A stretch of 64,000 nucleotides of DNA from Sambucus nigra (GCA_949130495.1 OX422214.1:252716187-252780186), one strand, 5' to 3'. Shown: positions 1 through 10,794, counted from the first letter of the stretch. Program-made: numbers and translations. The notes: generated from the sequence alone by a model not told the origin.

Positions 1-1082
1 CTCGCAAGGACATGGATTGGAGTTTTGGGAGGAAGGTGACATTGGGAATACAATTACCAACCCTCTTAGCACACTTGGGCAAAACTTCACTTAGTACATA
101 TGGTTGCTCGAGCCACTACAACCGAGCTACCTCAACTCCTACATGTTCAAAGGAACCTCCTAGAGGTACCTCAATCTTGCATCCTTGATCTTAAGATAGT
201 TCTTATCCAACAAATAGAAAATTAAACAATTGAGCTACTTATCAGGAGAGAAACTTTAAAGAAGACGCCATCTCGCCTGGCTGATGGGACCGTGCACCTA
301 ATAGAGTCACTGTTTACCCATTTTCTGACATCATAACATCTAACATTTAGGGACTTGAAGTTACGGAACTCAAGTGGGCTTGTCCTTAGGACGGAAGGTC
401 TAGTTCACCAAACCTGGACCTTTAGCCATTATAAGATAAGCCCCAAGCTACCATGTCATATCCATCATTAATGCCCACCATACCTCTAGCCAATGAAACA
501 GTTTCCTGCCAAATTATGAGATCCCATGCATTTAATGAAATATCTTTTACATTAATGGGAATTACTTATGCCTTTAATATGATCGATCATATTAAACGCG
601 GACAATTTTACTCGGGTAACTTGCCCTTTATATAAATACACCATACAAACAGTTTAATGGGCAGAGCATTCTGAACCTAGAATTGTTGCCCAGCTTCCCC
701 CATACACGAGAGCTATTGTGTGAACATAACTTCTCACATCTATTGGATACCCATACCATTGAGCATTAATTGAGCTTGAAGTTCCTGTCTTGCCTTTATT
801 GTGCCTAGAATACTTACTCTTTCTCCCTCCGACCATGCTACCTGTTGGTCCCATGTATTTATTATGCTTGTTGTGTATTTATTGTGCTAACATATCATTT
901 AATACAAGTTTAAATATTGAATCCCTTTTCCTCTTATTCATATGCGTTCACTGTCAATATTTAATACTGCACGGTGTTGATCCCAATCTTGATAAGGGGT
1001 TACGCCTCACTTGATACTAACCGTATTTCAATAACCCACATCTTACAAATGGCTTAAATAAAGGTTAACTGAATTTGACTGT
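1..1082. other. Gene-free sequence, promoter/LTR-like in part
   Basis: No coding region is convincing here; the short open frames lack recognisable domains. The segment is contiguous with the split ORF that follows, so it belongs to the oldest layer of the window. A TATA-like motif near 631 and the AT-rich stretch around it make an LTR or promoter region plausible, but no matching second LTR copy was found in the window. Confidence 0.4.
628..640 (+). promoter_or_regulatory. Candidate TATA box
   Basis: The stretch contains TATAAATA at 631-638, followed by about 450 bases without an ORF before the reading frame that opens at 1083. It could be the promoter of the element carrying that ORF. Support is positional only. 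Confidence 0.3.
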
Positions 1083-1620
1083 GTGATAGAGCCAGAGTTC
1101 ACCCCAAGTCAACCCATTATTGCACCCACGTGGAGGAATGATGAGTCATCTCATGACATAGATTTTGAGTGTGACCAACCCTATCACCCCGAGACTCTCG
1201 AAGTTGAGAAAACCCTGTGGTTCGGGCCCGAAGTTGACAATTGTGTTGACTTACCCAAAGATTATGAGATTGATCAAACCCCACCTTGTCCTAAAGAAAC
1301 CACCATCTAGGTTCATATATCCCATCCCGTCGAAGCCAAAAATACGCTCGAGTTTACATCTTTTGACCCCCCAGTGTGTTTCCATGAGGAACCACTTCAT
1401 TATAGGTTATCTCCGACTACTAGTGCTCACCAATGTCCCGAGATTGAATCTAAGATGGTTCTCACCTCTCTGGATATAGATCCTGTCCAAACATGCTTGG
1501 CTTAATTTGAGTCTGATTTTGATGTTGATTCTTATATCTCGGATTTCAATGCCTCGTTATATTTTCCCTCCTGCTCGTATGGTGACTTGTGGGTGTATAA
1601 GTTGATCTCTCAATCCTTTA
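1083..1620 (+). pseudogene. Uncharacterised ORF, 5' part (split by CACTA insertion)
   Basis: An acidic, proline-containing reading frame runs from 1083 to the CACTA insertion point, with two in-frame stops (TAG at 1308, TAA near 1504). The frame continues exactly on the far side of the CACTA element at 15518 once the TTA target duplication is counted once. That continuity shows it was one coding region before insertion. No domain is recognised. It may be a gag- or env-position ORF of a gypsy-type element, because a gypsy 3' motif follows at 16245. The start is uncertain; an earlier start is possible. Confidence 0.5.
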
Positions 1621-1632
1621 CACTACACCAAA
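1621..1632 (+). repeat. CACTA left terminal inverted repeat
   Basis: CACTACACCAAA is a perfect 12-bp inverse match to 15503-15514 and sits immediately after the TTA target-site duplication. Confidence 0.93.
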
Positions 1633-1660
1633 ATGACCAAATTGTCACCTTTCAGTCGGC

Positions 1661-1795
1661 CACCCTTGTCAAGGTCATTGACCGTGACAAGTCCGTGACA
1701 AATGTAGTTGTCACGGTCTTGTCACGGTCAATGACCATGACAATTATTTAAATAATTGTCACGGTCAAGGACTTTGATACGATCGTGACAACTTC
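1661..1795. repeat. CACTA left subterminal repeats
   Basis: Multiple direct and inverted copies of TTGTCACGGTCA and TGACCGTGACAA occur here. In known CACTA elements, subterminal repeats are the binding sites of the small TnpA-type protein. No tnpA-like gene is recognisable in this copy. Confidence 0.8.
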
Positions 1796-1805
1796 TGCAT
1801 CAAAA

Positions 1806-1890
1806 ACCCTTTGCCCTTCTCCCCCCCCCCCCTCTGTTTCCCTCCTTTTTCCAACTCTCTCTCTCTCTCTCTTCCATTTATATATATGTT

Positions 1891-1955
<65 letters not shown>

Positions 1956-2022
1956 TTGTATATGTGTGTGTGCGTGTGTGGGGGGTGGGGCAGGGTGGGG
2001 GTAGGGGTGGGGCAGGGGGTTG

Positions 2023-2067
<45 letters not shown>

Positions 2068-2232
2068 GTGGGTGGGGTGGGGGGGCAGGGGGTAGGGGTG
2101 GGGCAGGGGGGTTGTTGTGTGTGTGTGTGTATATGTGTGGTGGGTGGGGGTGGGGGTGGGGGTGGGGAGGGGGTGGGGCAGGGTGGGGGGTTGTTGTGTG
2201 TGTGTGTGGTGGGTGGGGGTGGGGGTGAGGCA
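1806..2232. repeat. Pyrimidine run, TA/TG microsatellite and G-rich minisatellite
   Basis: A C/T-rich run (to about 1885) is followed by a TA/TG microsatellite (1886-1978). Then come about four imperfect units alternating TG dinucleotides with runs of GGGG and GGGTGGGG (1979-2232). All long open frames across it, on both strands, are repeat artefacts. The block is near the CACTA left end. Confidence 0.9.
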
Positions 2233-3266
2233 AGGTCCCATTGTAATTCTCTTAATATCGTGTTTTGATGATCCTATGAGATAATATATATTGTTTCAAG
2301 GTTAACTCATTGTAGATAAAAACATTCACATAGTAAGATTAAATTGAATCCATCCATAGATTCTATAATTACATCTACTAAAATATAATTAATAAATGAA
2401 ATAGTTTTAGATGAAAGTAAATTAATAATTAGTGCCCATTTCATATGAAAGTAGGATTGCCCTTCATTGTAAATTAGTAAATTAATAATTGTATACGTTA
2501 ATTGTTAGTTTAATTGATGAAATGAATGAATTGAGTAGATGAATTAGAAGGAGTACGGGATACACATTTGTTGTTGACATTGTTGTTGGATTATTTTGTT
2601 TAGTAAATGTTTGGTTGGTTAGTTTTAAAAGTGGCATGACCACTGGATTATTGTCCATATGGGGGTGGGATTTTTCAACTTTTTTTTTAAAATTACTTTG
2701 TATATCGAACAATATATATATAGTATGATAATTAAATGAAACATACTTGAAATTAAATATAGTGCGCATAGATACTAGCCTTCTATTTCTTATGCGTACG
2801 CATTCAATATCCCTTAGACCCGTTCGAGAGTCATTACCCCTGTAATGAGATCTCTCGAATTGTCCCGTTTGGACAGTTTGAGACTGTATAATATTCTTAG
2901 TGGCTTAAAGTTATTACTTTTGGAGGAAGTTCTGCAGTCGTATCTTAATGTTCTCTGGGTACATACTAGATTGACAAGTGTGACTATTATTTCAATTGGT
3001 CAATTGAAATAACACTCATACCTGCCAATCTACGTCGTGTACTTGGAGAACTACATGGATATGCGGTCGAATTTTTTTCAAATCGTAACAACGTGCATGA
3101 GCTGTTAAGTATATTACAGAAAAATACGGTCTTGAATGGGATAGGACGACTCACCCTTTAGAGGAGATGGAGGAAATAGAAATTAAATGATGGGATAATT
3201 AAATGAAACATACTATAAATCTAAGTTTTGTTTACCTTTAATAGGTGTTTAGTTGTGGTAGCTGTG
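2233..3266. other. CACTA 5' non-coding region
   Basis: AT-rich sequence with no supported gene lies between the G-rich block and tnp2. It contains a long imperfect hairpin (2935-3076). The segment just before tnp2 (about 3209-3246) has a related, rearranged copy near 14344-14402 at the other end of the element. Confidence 0.5.
2935..3076. repeat. Long imperfect hairpin upstream of tnp2
   Basis: Two arms of about 65-70 bases meet at a 2-base loop. The innermost 12 base pairs are perfect (2987-2998 against 3001-3012). Many of the outer mismatches are transitions that would pair as G-U in RNA on one strand. Confidence 0.7.
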
Positions 3267-4176
3267 ATGGGATATCCGAAATACAAAGAGTGGATGGGTG
3301 AGACTAATAGAATGGGGGATGTGTCTCGCAGAGGTGCTAACGAATTTGTGAAATATGCAAAGATATGTCATAATGATGAAGAGTTTCCATGTTCGTGTGC
3401 TAGGTGTAAGAATGGTAAGGTGTTTGAGTGGAAAACAGTTGAACTACATTTGTTAAGATCGGGTATGCAAGATAGTTATCGATTTTGGAGTTTTCACGGT
3501 GAATTGAAAGTTCCTTTTGTCCCCGACCAACCTTCACAACAACCTTCAACAAGTAGAATAGTTGTAGAAAGGGACGACGTAGATCATAATATGTTAGAGG
3601 ATTTAGTTGGTGATGCGTACGGAGTTTATGAAGCAGAGGAGAATGAGGTTACTGATGATGTAGAAGATTCAAGTGCTCGTGAAGATAACACGATAAAACT
3701 TGACGATGACTACCAAAGTTTAAAATTTAAGGCGACCCAACCGTTATACTCTGGCTGTGAGAAAGATCAAACAACTTTACATGCCATGGTTGGTTTGCAC
3801 AGTTTGAAGACGCAGTACGGTTTGTCTAGCAATAGCGTGACGAGAATTCTGAAATGGGTGAAGGGCTTATTACCCAAGGTGAATACACTTCCAAATAGCT
3901 ATCATGTTATGAAGAACAGTTTGAACGGTTTGGGAATGAAGTATAAATCGATTCATGCTTGTGTGTATGACTGCATACTATACCGAAAGGAGTATGAAAA
4001 TCTCGATCGTTGTCCGGTATGCGATGAACCTAGATATGTCCAATCTACTAGTAAGGAAGGCACAAGCTTAAAAGTGCCTCAAAAAGTATTGAAATATTTT
4101 CCCGTTGAACCTAGATTAAAGCGATTTTTCACAATACCATGGATTGCAGAGGCAATGACTTGGCATGCTAGGGCAG
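3267..4176 (+). pseudogene. tnp2: CACTA tnp2 transposase, N-terminal part
   Basis: This encodes the N-terminal part of a TNP2-type CACTA transposase. Residues 1-75 resemble the transposase-associated domain, with a WM motif near the start and a Cys-rich CSCARCKN motif. After an acidic linker comes the start of the transposase_21/TNP2 domain, including a CPVCDEPRY zinc-binding-like motif and the conserved stretch ending MTWHAR. I take the Met at 3267 as start because family homology begins there; the open frame extends up to 3228. The sequence breaks at 4176 where copia A is inserted. The codon split at the junction resumes in frame at 12987. Translation past 4176 to 4214 is LTR sequence. Confidence 0.88.
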
Positions 4177-4668
4177 TGAGAGTGCGCTTGCGTTCAAATA
4201 ATGAAGTTATTTAATTAAACACGTTTTTTACCAAACAAGTCCTAAGCATGCATCTATATGATATTAAATATGATGATGAAACATGCAAGAACACATATAT
4301 GAGGAAAAATCCCCAACGGGGCAAAACCTTTTATTTTCACAATAATATTTGTAAGAGAACGGCTTACAACGGATTACAATGAAAATACAGAGACACAGAA
4401 ATACCCTCGGGTATCGGATCTGTTGTCGGCGGCTGGAACAATCCCTTTCTAGTAGGGCAGTAGTGACGAAGAGAGCGGCTTCCTCACAATGTACTCCAGA
4501 TGAGTAAACGATCTTCTTGAAGGTTTTAAAGATTCACACGCATATATGGGAATGGTTTTGTGAATCAAAAAGGTTTAGAAAACCTTAAAAGGTGAAGTCT
4601 TGTTCTAGGAAGTTTTCGCAGATTTTCGAGATTGCAAAAAAACTTGAAAAATGTGTAGATGGAGATCA

Positions 4669-4680
4669 GATATTTATACA
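4669..4680 (-). promoter_or_regulatory. TATA box of copia A LTR
   Basis: On the minus strand this reads TGTATAAATATC. It lies directly downstream of the TTCGAACGA array, and the same arrangement exists in the other LTR at 12460-12471. Confidence 0.65.
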
Positions 4681-4694
4681 AAAATCGAGGCGGT

Positions 4695-4858
4695 GAATCG
4701 TTCGAACGAGATAGCATGTCGCTCGAACGAGATAGCATGTCGCTCGAACGAGATAGCATGTCGCTCGAACGAAGGACAGAAGTCGTTCGAACGATATCGC
4801 GCGACATTTTATCTCGTGCGAACGACTTGCAAAGTCGCTCGAGCGATCTCGTCGATCG
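4695..4858. promoter_or_regulatory. TCGTTCGAACGA repeat cassette in copia A LTR
   Basis: Three 21-bp units contain CGAACGAGATAGCATGTCG. They are followed by a perfect TCGTTCGAACGA palindrome, GATATCGCGCGACA, and further CGAACGA and CTCGAGCGA half-sites. In element orientation the cassette lies just upstream of the TATA box, the position of an enhancer or upstream activating array. Confidence 0.6.
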
Positions 4859-5210
4859 AGGTCATTCGCTTCTACACTTAGAAAAATTCTGCTTTTGATC
4901 AAAAATTAACCCAGACTTCAAAAAATAATTTTCAAAAATATTTCCCAAATATTTATGCAAATATTTAAAGCTCCAATTAAAACATATTACTGATAAAGCG
5001 TAGTGGAGTAGTGGGAATGAACTGAGCATCGCGTTGCATGTAGCATGATGCACATGAAGAAAGTGGATGCAATGAATTCGGATACAGGCCGTCGAGGATG
5101 ATCGTGTTGACGTGCCGAATGTAGCGGTATCAGACATATGAACTGTGATCTAGGAGAAAATAGAAAATTCCTAGATTCTACCCCAGACATTTATAGAATT
5201 ATGTCCTTAA

Positions 5211-5222
5211 AAATCTCCCCCT
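5211..5222 (-). other. Polypurine tract of copia A
   Basis: On the minus strand this reads AGGGGGAGATTT, immediately before the 3' LTR. The GGGGGAGATT core is typical of Sirevirus-type copia elements. Confidence 0.75.
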
Positions 5223-6768
5223 ATGTCTATACCGGTACATACATAAAAATATGAATTATGCACTTAAATGACATATAAGATAATATCCCCATTAAACCCT
5301 CAAACTGAGAATACTAAATGATATGTCTCCCAAATCTTCAGCTCTTCAGAAACTATCAAAGCTTTTCTCATCAAGGTGTGCAATCCAAAAATGAACAATG
5401 GTGTACCTACACACATGAGATAAAGCAAATACCCGTGGCAAGCAACAGTTTGAAATATAATGATATGCAAAAATTGATGATAAATTAAGCTTAAGCAAAT
5501 CATTCATAAATCAACCAAACACCAAAACAATTCTCCCCCATAATTCTTCTCCTCCTTTTTATTATGTCCCCAAATAGACAAATATGAGAAGCAGAAATGA
5601 ATGCACATGGAGAATGACACACGAGAATAAACTGCTATTTTTATATTTTTCAAAATTTTTCACACAAAGTATACAACAAAGAATCACACCATGAAAGATC
5701 ACAAAAACAACAAGGTCAATGATAGTGAAAATGATGGGGTGTGATTAAATTCGATAGGAAAATCAATGCATACAAACATGACATATGTGCACGATGAATA
5801 TCGGATATTCCTAACGAATGAACTCAAAGTCTTCCTTTGGTGTAAAAAGGTGGTAATATGAGACATTGACTCAATCAAATCAACAAATCAAAGTTCAAAG
5901 TGATTTCCACACCAATAACATCCAAAACTATTTCATGCTTTTTCAAGACTTTCAAGGAAATGCAAACCCGTTTGAATTCTCCAACCAAACTCCCTCAGAT
6001 TTTTATTTTGAATAGAGGCTTTCTAAATTCTCAAACTTTGGAGAATTGAAGGTGAAACCTAAGTGGCCCATATTTGGCATGAATTTCTTTTTATTGCCTT
6101 TAAAAATTTTTTGGGCTCTTTTAACCTCTTTGGACCCGAGATAATAAAATTCCTCCATTTTTTAGGTCTTTTTGAACGGTGGCTTTTGCGCAAAGAAGAG
6201 AATTACCTTTCGCAGCCCCTCCCCGTTCTTAATCAAACACTCAGTCTCACAAAAACGGTTTTTTACATGCATTCCAATCTTGTCAAGTTTTTTATCGCAT
6301 ATTGCAAGTTGTATAGACAGAATTGAGATGGAAACACTCAAGCCAACATGTGATAAACAAGTACAATAATCAAATAAAGCCGTGCATGTGTGCAATAAAG
6401 GAGATAAGAGTCAAGCATGTAGGAAAATATCACTAATTACATCTCAAAGACTCCATACAATGTAAAGCACATGGATGAAATGATGTAGCGTCTCAAATCT
6501 CTATCAAACAGTCACAGGAATAAATGGAATGAAATTGTGACTTGGCTATCTTAAATGTTCATCCATAAAAGGTGTATATAAAAATACAAAAATCTTTTTG
6601 GGCTTTTCTGAAATATTTATATACAAAAACAAAAATATTTTTGGATTTTTCAAAAGAATAAAGAAATAACTGTACAACATAGCAATTGTACATATAAAAC
6701 AGACTAGCAATAGGAAGCATATGATATGAACATGAAGAAGCATCCTATTCTAGACAAAGACCAACCCC
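5223..6768 (-). other. Copia A 3' non-coding region
   Basis: This is AT-rich sequence between the pol stop and the polypurine tract. No ORF in either strand has recognisable features, and no envelope-like gene is visible. Segments with A-rich runs around CCAAAAA near 6590-6650 resemble the 3' region of the pol-less element around 19390-19450. Confidence 0.6.
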
Positions 6769-7122
6769 TCAATCAACTGTGCAAATCCCCAAAGACTTCC
6801 TAAGACTCTCAAATCTAAGGGCATCTAAAGGTTTCGTAAAAATATCGGCTAACTGACGATCGGTGGGAACAAAACTCAGGGATACGACTTTCTCCTCCAC
6901 TAACTGACGTATAAAGTGCTCATGTATCTTGATGTGCTTTGTGTGCGAATGCTGGACTGGATTGCGGGATATGTGTATCGCGCTCGTGTTATCACAGGAA
7001 ATGGTCATGGTGTCCTGTGAAATCCCATAATCTTCCAACATTTGCTTCATCCACATGAGTTGCGTGCAATAACTCCCGACGGCTATGTACTCAGCCTTCG
7101 CAGTGGACAAAGAGATGGAATT
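6769..7122 (-). pseudogene. pol: Copia A RNase H, C-terminal part
   Basis: This is the end of the copia pol polyprotein. It shows the STAKAEYIAV motif near its start, then DNTSAIHISRNPVQHSHTKH and the terminal ADIFTKPL motif, which is diagnostic of copia RNase H. It is in the same frame as the RT segment upstream but separated from it by a stop at 7123-7125, where the family has a Gln codon; CAA to TAA explains it. The Cys-Thr-Val-Asp terminus is the natural end of the polyprotein. Confidence 0.88.
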
Positions 7123-7836
7123 TTATTTCTTGCTCAGCCAGGAGACAAGAGCAGAACCAAAATAGAAACACCCACCAGAAGTGCTCCTACAACCATCTAC
7201 ATCTTCGGACCAATCGGCATCTGAATAGGCGGATAAACGGTCATCAGTATCAAAGGAATACCAAATATCGTATGAGAGAGTCCCACTCATGTATTTAATA
7301 ATACGTTTTAGAGCAAGTAAGTGTGACTCTTTCGGGGACGCCTGATATCGCGCACAGACTCCAACACTAAAGGCGATGTCAGGACGACTATCAGTCAAGT
7401 AGAGAAGACTACCTATCATACTCTGATATAAGGTTTGCTCTATGTCCTTGCCTGAAGTGTCCTTACTAAGGTTGGTAGTGGTACTCATAGGTGTACGGGC
7501 ATGCTTAGCGGAGCCTAAACCAAATTTCTTCACTAGGTCTCTAGCATACTTGGATTGGGATATGAACATCCCATCCTCTAGCTGACGAACCTGGAGACCA
7601 AGGAAGAAAGTAAGCTCACCAACCATGCTCATCTCAAACTCAATTTTCATCTCCTCCTCAAAGTGGTGAGCATGTTGGGAGCACGTGGATCTAAAGACTA
7701 TGTCATCCACATAGACTAGGGCAACCAAAATAGCACCGTCATCTCTCCTGACGAACAACGTCATATCAACTCCCCCTCTCTTGAAGCCACGGGCTAAGAG
7801 ATAGGAAGTAAGCCTCTCGTACCAAGCACGGGGTGC
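7123..7836 (-). pseudogene. pol: Copia A reverse transcriptase (C-terminal half) and RNase H start
   Basis: The RT catalytic motif YVDDIVF is intact. It is followed by the FFLGLQV and LYLTDSRPDIAFSVGV motifs and the beginning of RNase H (YSDADW, SWLSKK). Clean translation runs from 7764. The same frame extends to 7836, where a TAA codon (7837-7839) replaces a family Gln codon between YGLK and APRAW. The frame is unshifted relative to the flanking pol segments, so this copy was inactivated by point nonsense changes rather than indels. Confidence 0.88.
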
Positions 7837-9273
7837 TTACTTCAAACCATACAAGGCTTTTCTCAGATAGTAGATGTGCTCTGGGTGCTGAGGGTCTTCA
7901 AACCCTTTTGGTTGTTCCACGTAAACCTCCTCTTGTAGAATGCCATTCAGAAAGGCACTCTTGACATCCATCTGATATAACTTAAAGCCCAGATGACATG
8001 CGATGGCGAGTAGTAGGCGGACGGACTCAAGCCTCGCTACAGGAGCAAATGTCTCCCTAAAGTCTACACCCTCTATTTGTGTGTAGCCTTGAGCGACCAA
8101 CCTAGATTTGTGTCGGATTATGGTACCATTTTCATCCATTTTATTCTTAAAAATCCATCGGGTACCTATCACATTAGTCTCACTAGGTCGGGGGACAAGT
8201 TCCCAGACATTATTCTTTTTAAATTGAAGCAACTCATCCTGCATAGCAGATATCCAGTGTTCATCCTTTAGTGCTTCTTTATGGTTCTTGGGCTCGACTT
8301 TAGACGTGTAGCAAAGATGGTTAACAACATTCTCTAGCTGAGCATGATTCTTGACCCCTAGAGTGGGATCGCCAACAATGGCAGACGGGTCATGACTCTT
8401 GCGAACCCAAGCGGGTGTGTCCCCTAACACATTAGTGGGGATCACAGAGTGTGGGTGGGGGACAAGTGGATCACTGTCAGATGTGTCCTCATACTCACAT
8501 TGAAGGTTAGGATCAATAACCGTCGGAGGTTCGTCATCTTTCATGGTGACGTTTATTGATTCCATAACCTTAGAGCTCTTCAGGTTAAAAACCGGGTACC
8601 CTCTGTTGTTCGATGAATATCCTAGCAATATTCCATCGTCGCTCCGAGAGTCGAACTTTCCTAATTGCTCTCTATCCTGTAGGATGTAGCATTTACTCCC
8701 AAAAACACGGAAATATGCCAGGTTGGGCTTCTTGTCAGTCCACAACTCATAAGGTGTTTGAAGTGTGTGTGGACGCAAATAAACCCTATTCACCGTGTGG
8801 CATGCAGTAGACATTGCCTCTGCCCAAAATCTCCTAGAAATTTTACGACCTAGAAGCATAGATCTAGCCATTTCCTGTATCGTTCTATTCTTTCTCTTAA
8901 CAATCCCATTTTGCTGAGGAGTCTTCACAGCAGAAAACTCATGTTTGATCCCAAGGCTATCACAATACAAATCTACCTTTGCTTCCTTAAATTCAGTGCC
9001 GTTGTCACTACGTATTCTGCTAATAGTGACGCCGTGTTGATTTTGTAGGACATGGCACTTGGTCGTTAAAAACTCTACAACATCGGATTTCTCTCTCAAA
9101 AAACCTACAATGGAGTACCTGGAGAAATCATCCACCATCACGAGGATATACCTCTTACCACCCAGACTCTCGGTACGAGTGGGACCCATAAGATCCATGT
9201 GAATAAGCTCAAGAACACGAGAGGTGGTAATGGAATGCAACTTCCTATGGGGACTACGAATTTGTTTTCTCAA
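7837..9273 (-). pseudogene. pol: Copia A integrase and RT N-terminal half
   Basis: It starts just after the integrase zinc-binding region and contains the rve integrase core: HMDLMGP (first Asp), RSDNGTEF (second Asp) and the NGIVKRKNR motif. The third motif normally carries the catalytic Glu, but here it is Lys (codon 8896-8898), a G-to-A change that should abolish integration. A variable linker follows, then RT motifs GTRWIFKNK, LVAQGYTQ, ETFAPVARLES and SAFLNG. It is bounded by nonsense codons at 9274 (TAG) and 7837 (TAA), both at family Gln positions. The length of 478 residues matches the expected span. Confidence 0.9.
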
Positions 9274-9648
9274 CTAACATGGTCCACAAACCGTCGAAGT
9301 TGGCCTTCCAAGAGATGGTAAGCCACGTACTAGGTCCTTTTTAGCTAAGCGAGTGAGATTTATAATATTAACGTGACCTAGACGTTGGTGCCACAGATCC
9401 ATAGGAGTGATCGTGGCGCTGTTGCAGACAAGTGAGGATGTGGGATCAGTCCCATAGCAATTATCCTTTGTCCTCACCCCTTGCACTAATAGTTTACCAG
9501 CTTGATTATAGACTTTATAAGCATCCCGGTCAAACTTTACTGCAAAGTCAGCGTCGCACAGCTGGCTAATGCTGAGAAGGTTTGCTTTCAAACCTTTGAC
9601 GTACAACACATTCTCTAACTTAGGAAATCCTGGTAACTCTACAGTACC
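9274..9648 (-). pseudogene. pol: Copia A GAG-pre-integrase / integrase zinc region
   Basis: This segment links protease to integrase. LENVLYVKGLKANLLSISQL is followed by the pre-integrase signature with WHQRLGHVN and the CGPC cysteines of the HHCC zinc-binding domain. The open frame runs 9274-9609 and is in phase with protease upstream. A TGA at 9649-9651 interrupts it where the family has Arg (CGA to TGA). The TAG at 9274 directly follows CGPC. Confidence 0.87.
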
Positions 9649-9651
9649 TCA

Positions 9652-9924
9652 TCCTATAATGCTAGACTTGCTCCCATCTCCAAAGGTGACTCTGCCATCC
9701 TGATAATCCTCAAGAGTCGTAAAAAATGAATCATCACATGTCATGTGTCTGGAACACCCACTGTCAAAATACCACTGTGAGGTATTATGTGCTTTGAGAG
9801 CAACATGAACAACGAATGCCTTTTTATCTTTCTTAGGTACCCAAGAAGTGGTGACCTTTTGTTTGCCTTTATTGTTGTTGGTTTTAGCTGGAATGTGAGA
9901 AGCATTCACTAACGGCAAAGACAT
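9652..9924 (-). pseudogene. pol: Copia A aspartic protease
   Basis: This carries the copia protease signature YFDSGCSRHMT with the catalytic Asp retained, then FGDGSKSSIIG. It belongs to the gag-pol polyprotein and would mature it. Its apparent start is only the first Met in the open frame. The frame ends at the TGA at 9649-9651. No frameshift separates it from integrase. Confidence 0.88.
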
Positions 9925-10794
9925 CCGTCGAAATTCTTCTATTAAACTCTGGGACGTGGCAGCTAAGAACTCAACTCGCTCTCTCAGACTAGAAAACTCA
10001 TCAGTATGAAGTGGGGGAGCAGTAGTACGTCATGTCCGACCCATGCTTTATCAAAACTCCCTGAGGTGGCCTTTTCTTTTTCAATAAGTACAAAAGAACA
10101 CAGTCAAAGGCGGACCTTGGTTTGCCTTTCTTGGTCGAACTCTCCTGTGAGGTTTTTGACGACGGCCATAAGGAGTCGTAGTAAACTCAGGAACTGGTCC
10201 AGGTGCAATTTGAGACATGGAGGCACCATCATACCCAATTCCTTGCCTATCACCAAAACCTAAAGCGGGGCCGAGGAGCATCTTTCCCATTTTTCCTCCT
10301 CGATTTGTACCTTGACTTCCCGTGCTTTCTCAAGATCATGAGTCAGCTAGGAAACAAGGGCTTCAAGTTTCTTCTGAGTCTCCACGGAGGAATGGAGCTC
10401 ACTCGTAAGACTAGGCACTTGTTTAGTCAAGTCCCATCTATCATTCTCAAAATTACTCTCTCTCTCTAAACAAACTCTCTTTCTCAACACAAGCAGATTA
10501 TCTCTCTCTCAGGGCGGTGCAGGTGGAGGACTCTCTCTCTATAGCTTTTCTTAAATCTTCCTCTAAGCCGGTGATCTTAAGAACTAACGCTTTGTTACGC
10601 TTTTTAGTTTTAAATGACTCAGAATATAACTCAGCGTAGGCGCGTTGAATTTCACTCTCGCTCTCACTTTTGTCATCCTCCCCCTCACTCACATCGCTCT
10701 CACTGTCGAGGTGTCCCTATGAAGCATCATCATCATCGTCGTGAGGAGAACTAGAAGTGCTCACATGACTAGCCATGAATGCGGTGAAGTTACA
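9925..10794 (-). pseudogene. Copia A gag-pol hinge with coiled coil and second CCHC remnant
   Basis: Between gag and protease lies a degraded hinge. At 10498-10692 it is Glu/Lys/Ser-rich and predicted by eye to be coiled coil, in the same frame as gag. The frame is lost at a GA microsatellite near 10490, where an adjacent frame continues the heptad-like pattern. At 10081-10290 the protease frame contains a Gly-rich stretch and a decayed zinc knuckle (FCTY, stop, KRKGHLREF) in which the second Cys codon is TGA (10081-10083). Loss of the knuckle and the frameshift uncouple gag from pol. Confidence 0.7.

Larger units (their letters stand above)
4177..5211 (-). repeat. Copia A 3' LTR (element orientation)
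   Basis: This matches 11968-12981 across its whole length. In element orientation it carries a tandem array of 21-bp units built on TCGTTCGAACGA, then a TATA box (TGTATAAATATC, 4669-4680). It has three units of the 21-bp repeat against two in the other LTR, which accounts for the 21-bp length difference. Confidence 0.93.

Noticed and set aside
1748..2268. Long open frames over the TG/G-rich block on both strands
   Set aside because: They encode only His/Pro/Thr or Val/Cys/Gly repeats from simple sequence, and frames on both strands are equally open, which is typical of low-complexity DNA.
4695..4858. Heat-shock element interpretation of TTCGAA repeats
   Set aside because: Canonical heat-shock elements need TTC and GAA units separated by two bases. 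Here they abut as TTCGAA, so the spacing does not fit.
4565..4902. Overlapping open frames with RSNEIA-type peptide repeats in copia A LTR
   Set aside because: They arise from the 21-bp tandem repeat and are open on both strands. They lie in an LTR promoter region.
5223..6768. Envelope-like gene downstream of copia A pol
   Set aside because: Some Sireviruses have an envelope-like ORF here, but no frame longer than about 90 residues and no membrane-protein pattern consistent with one is present.
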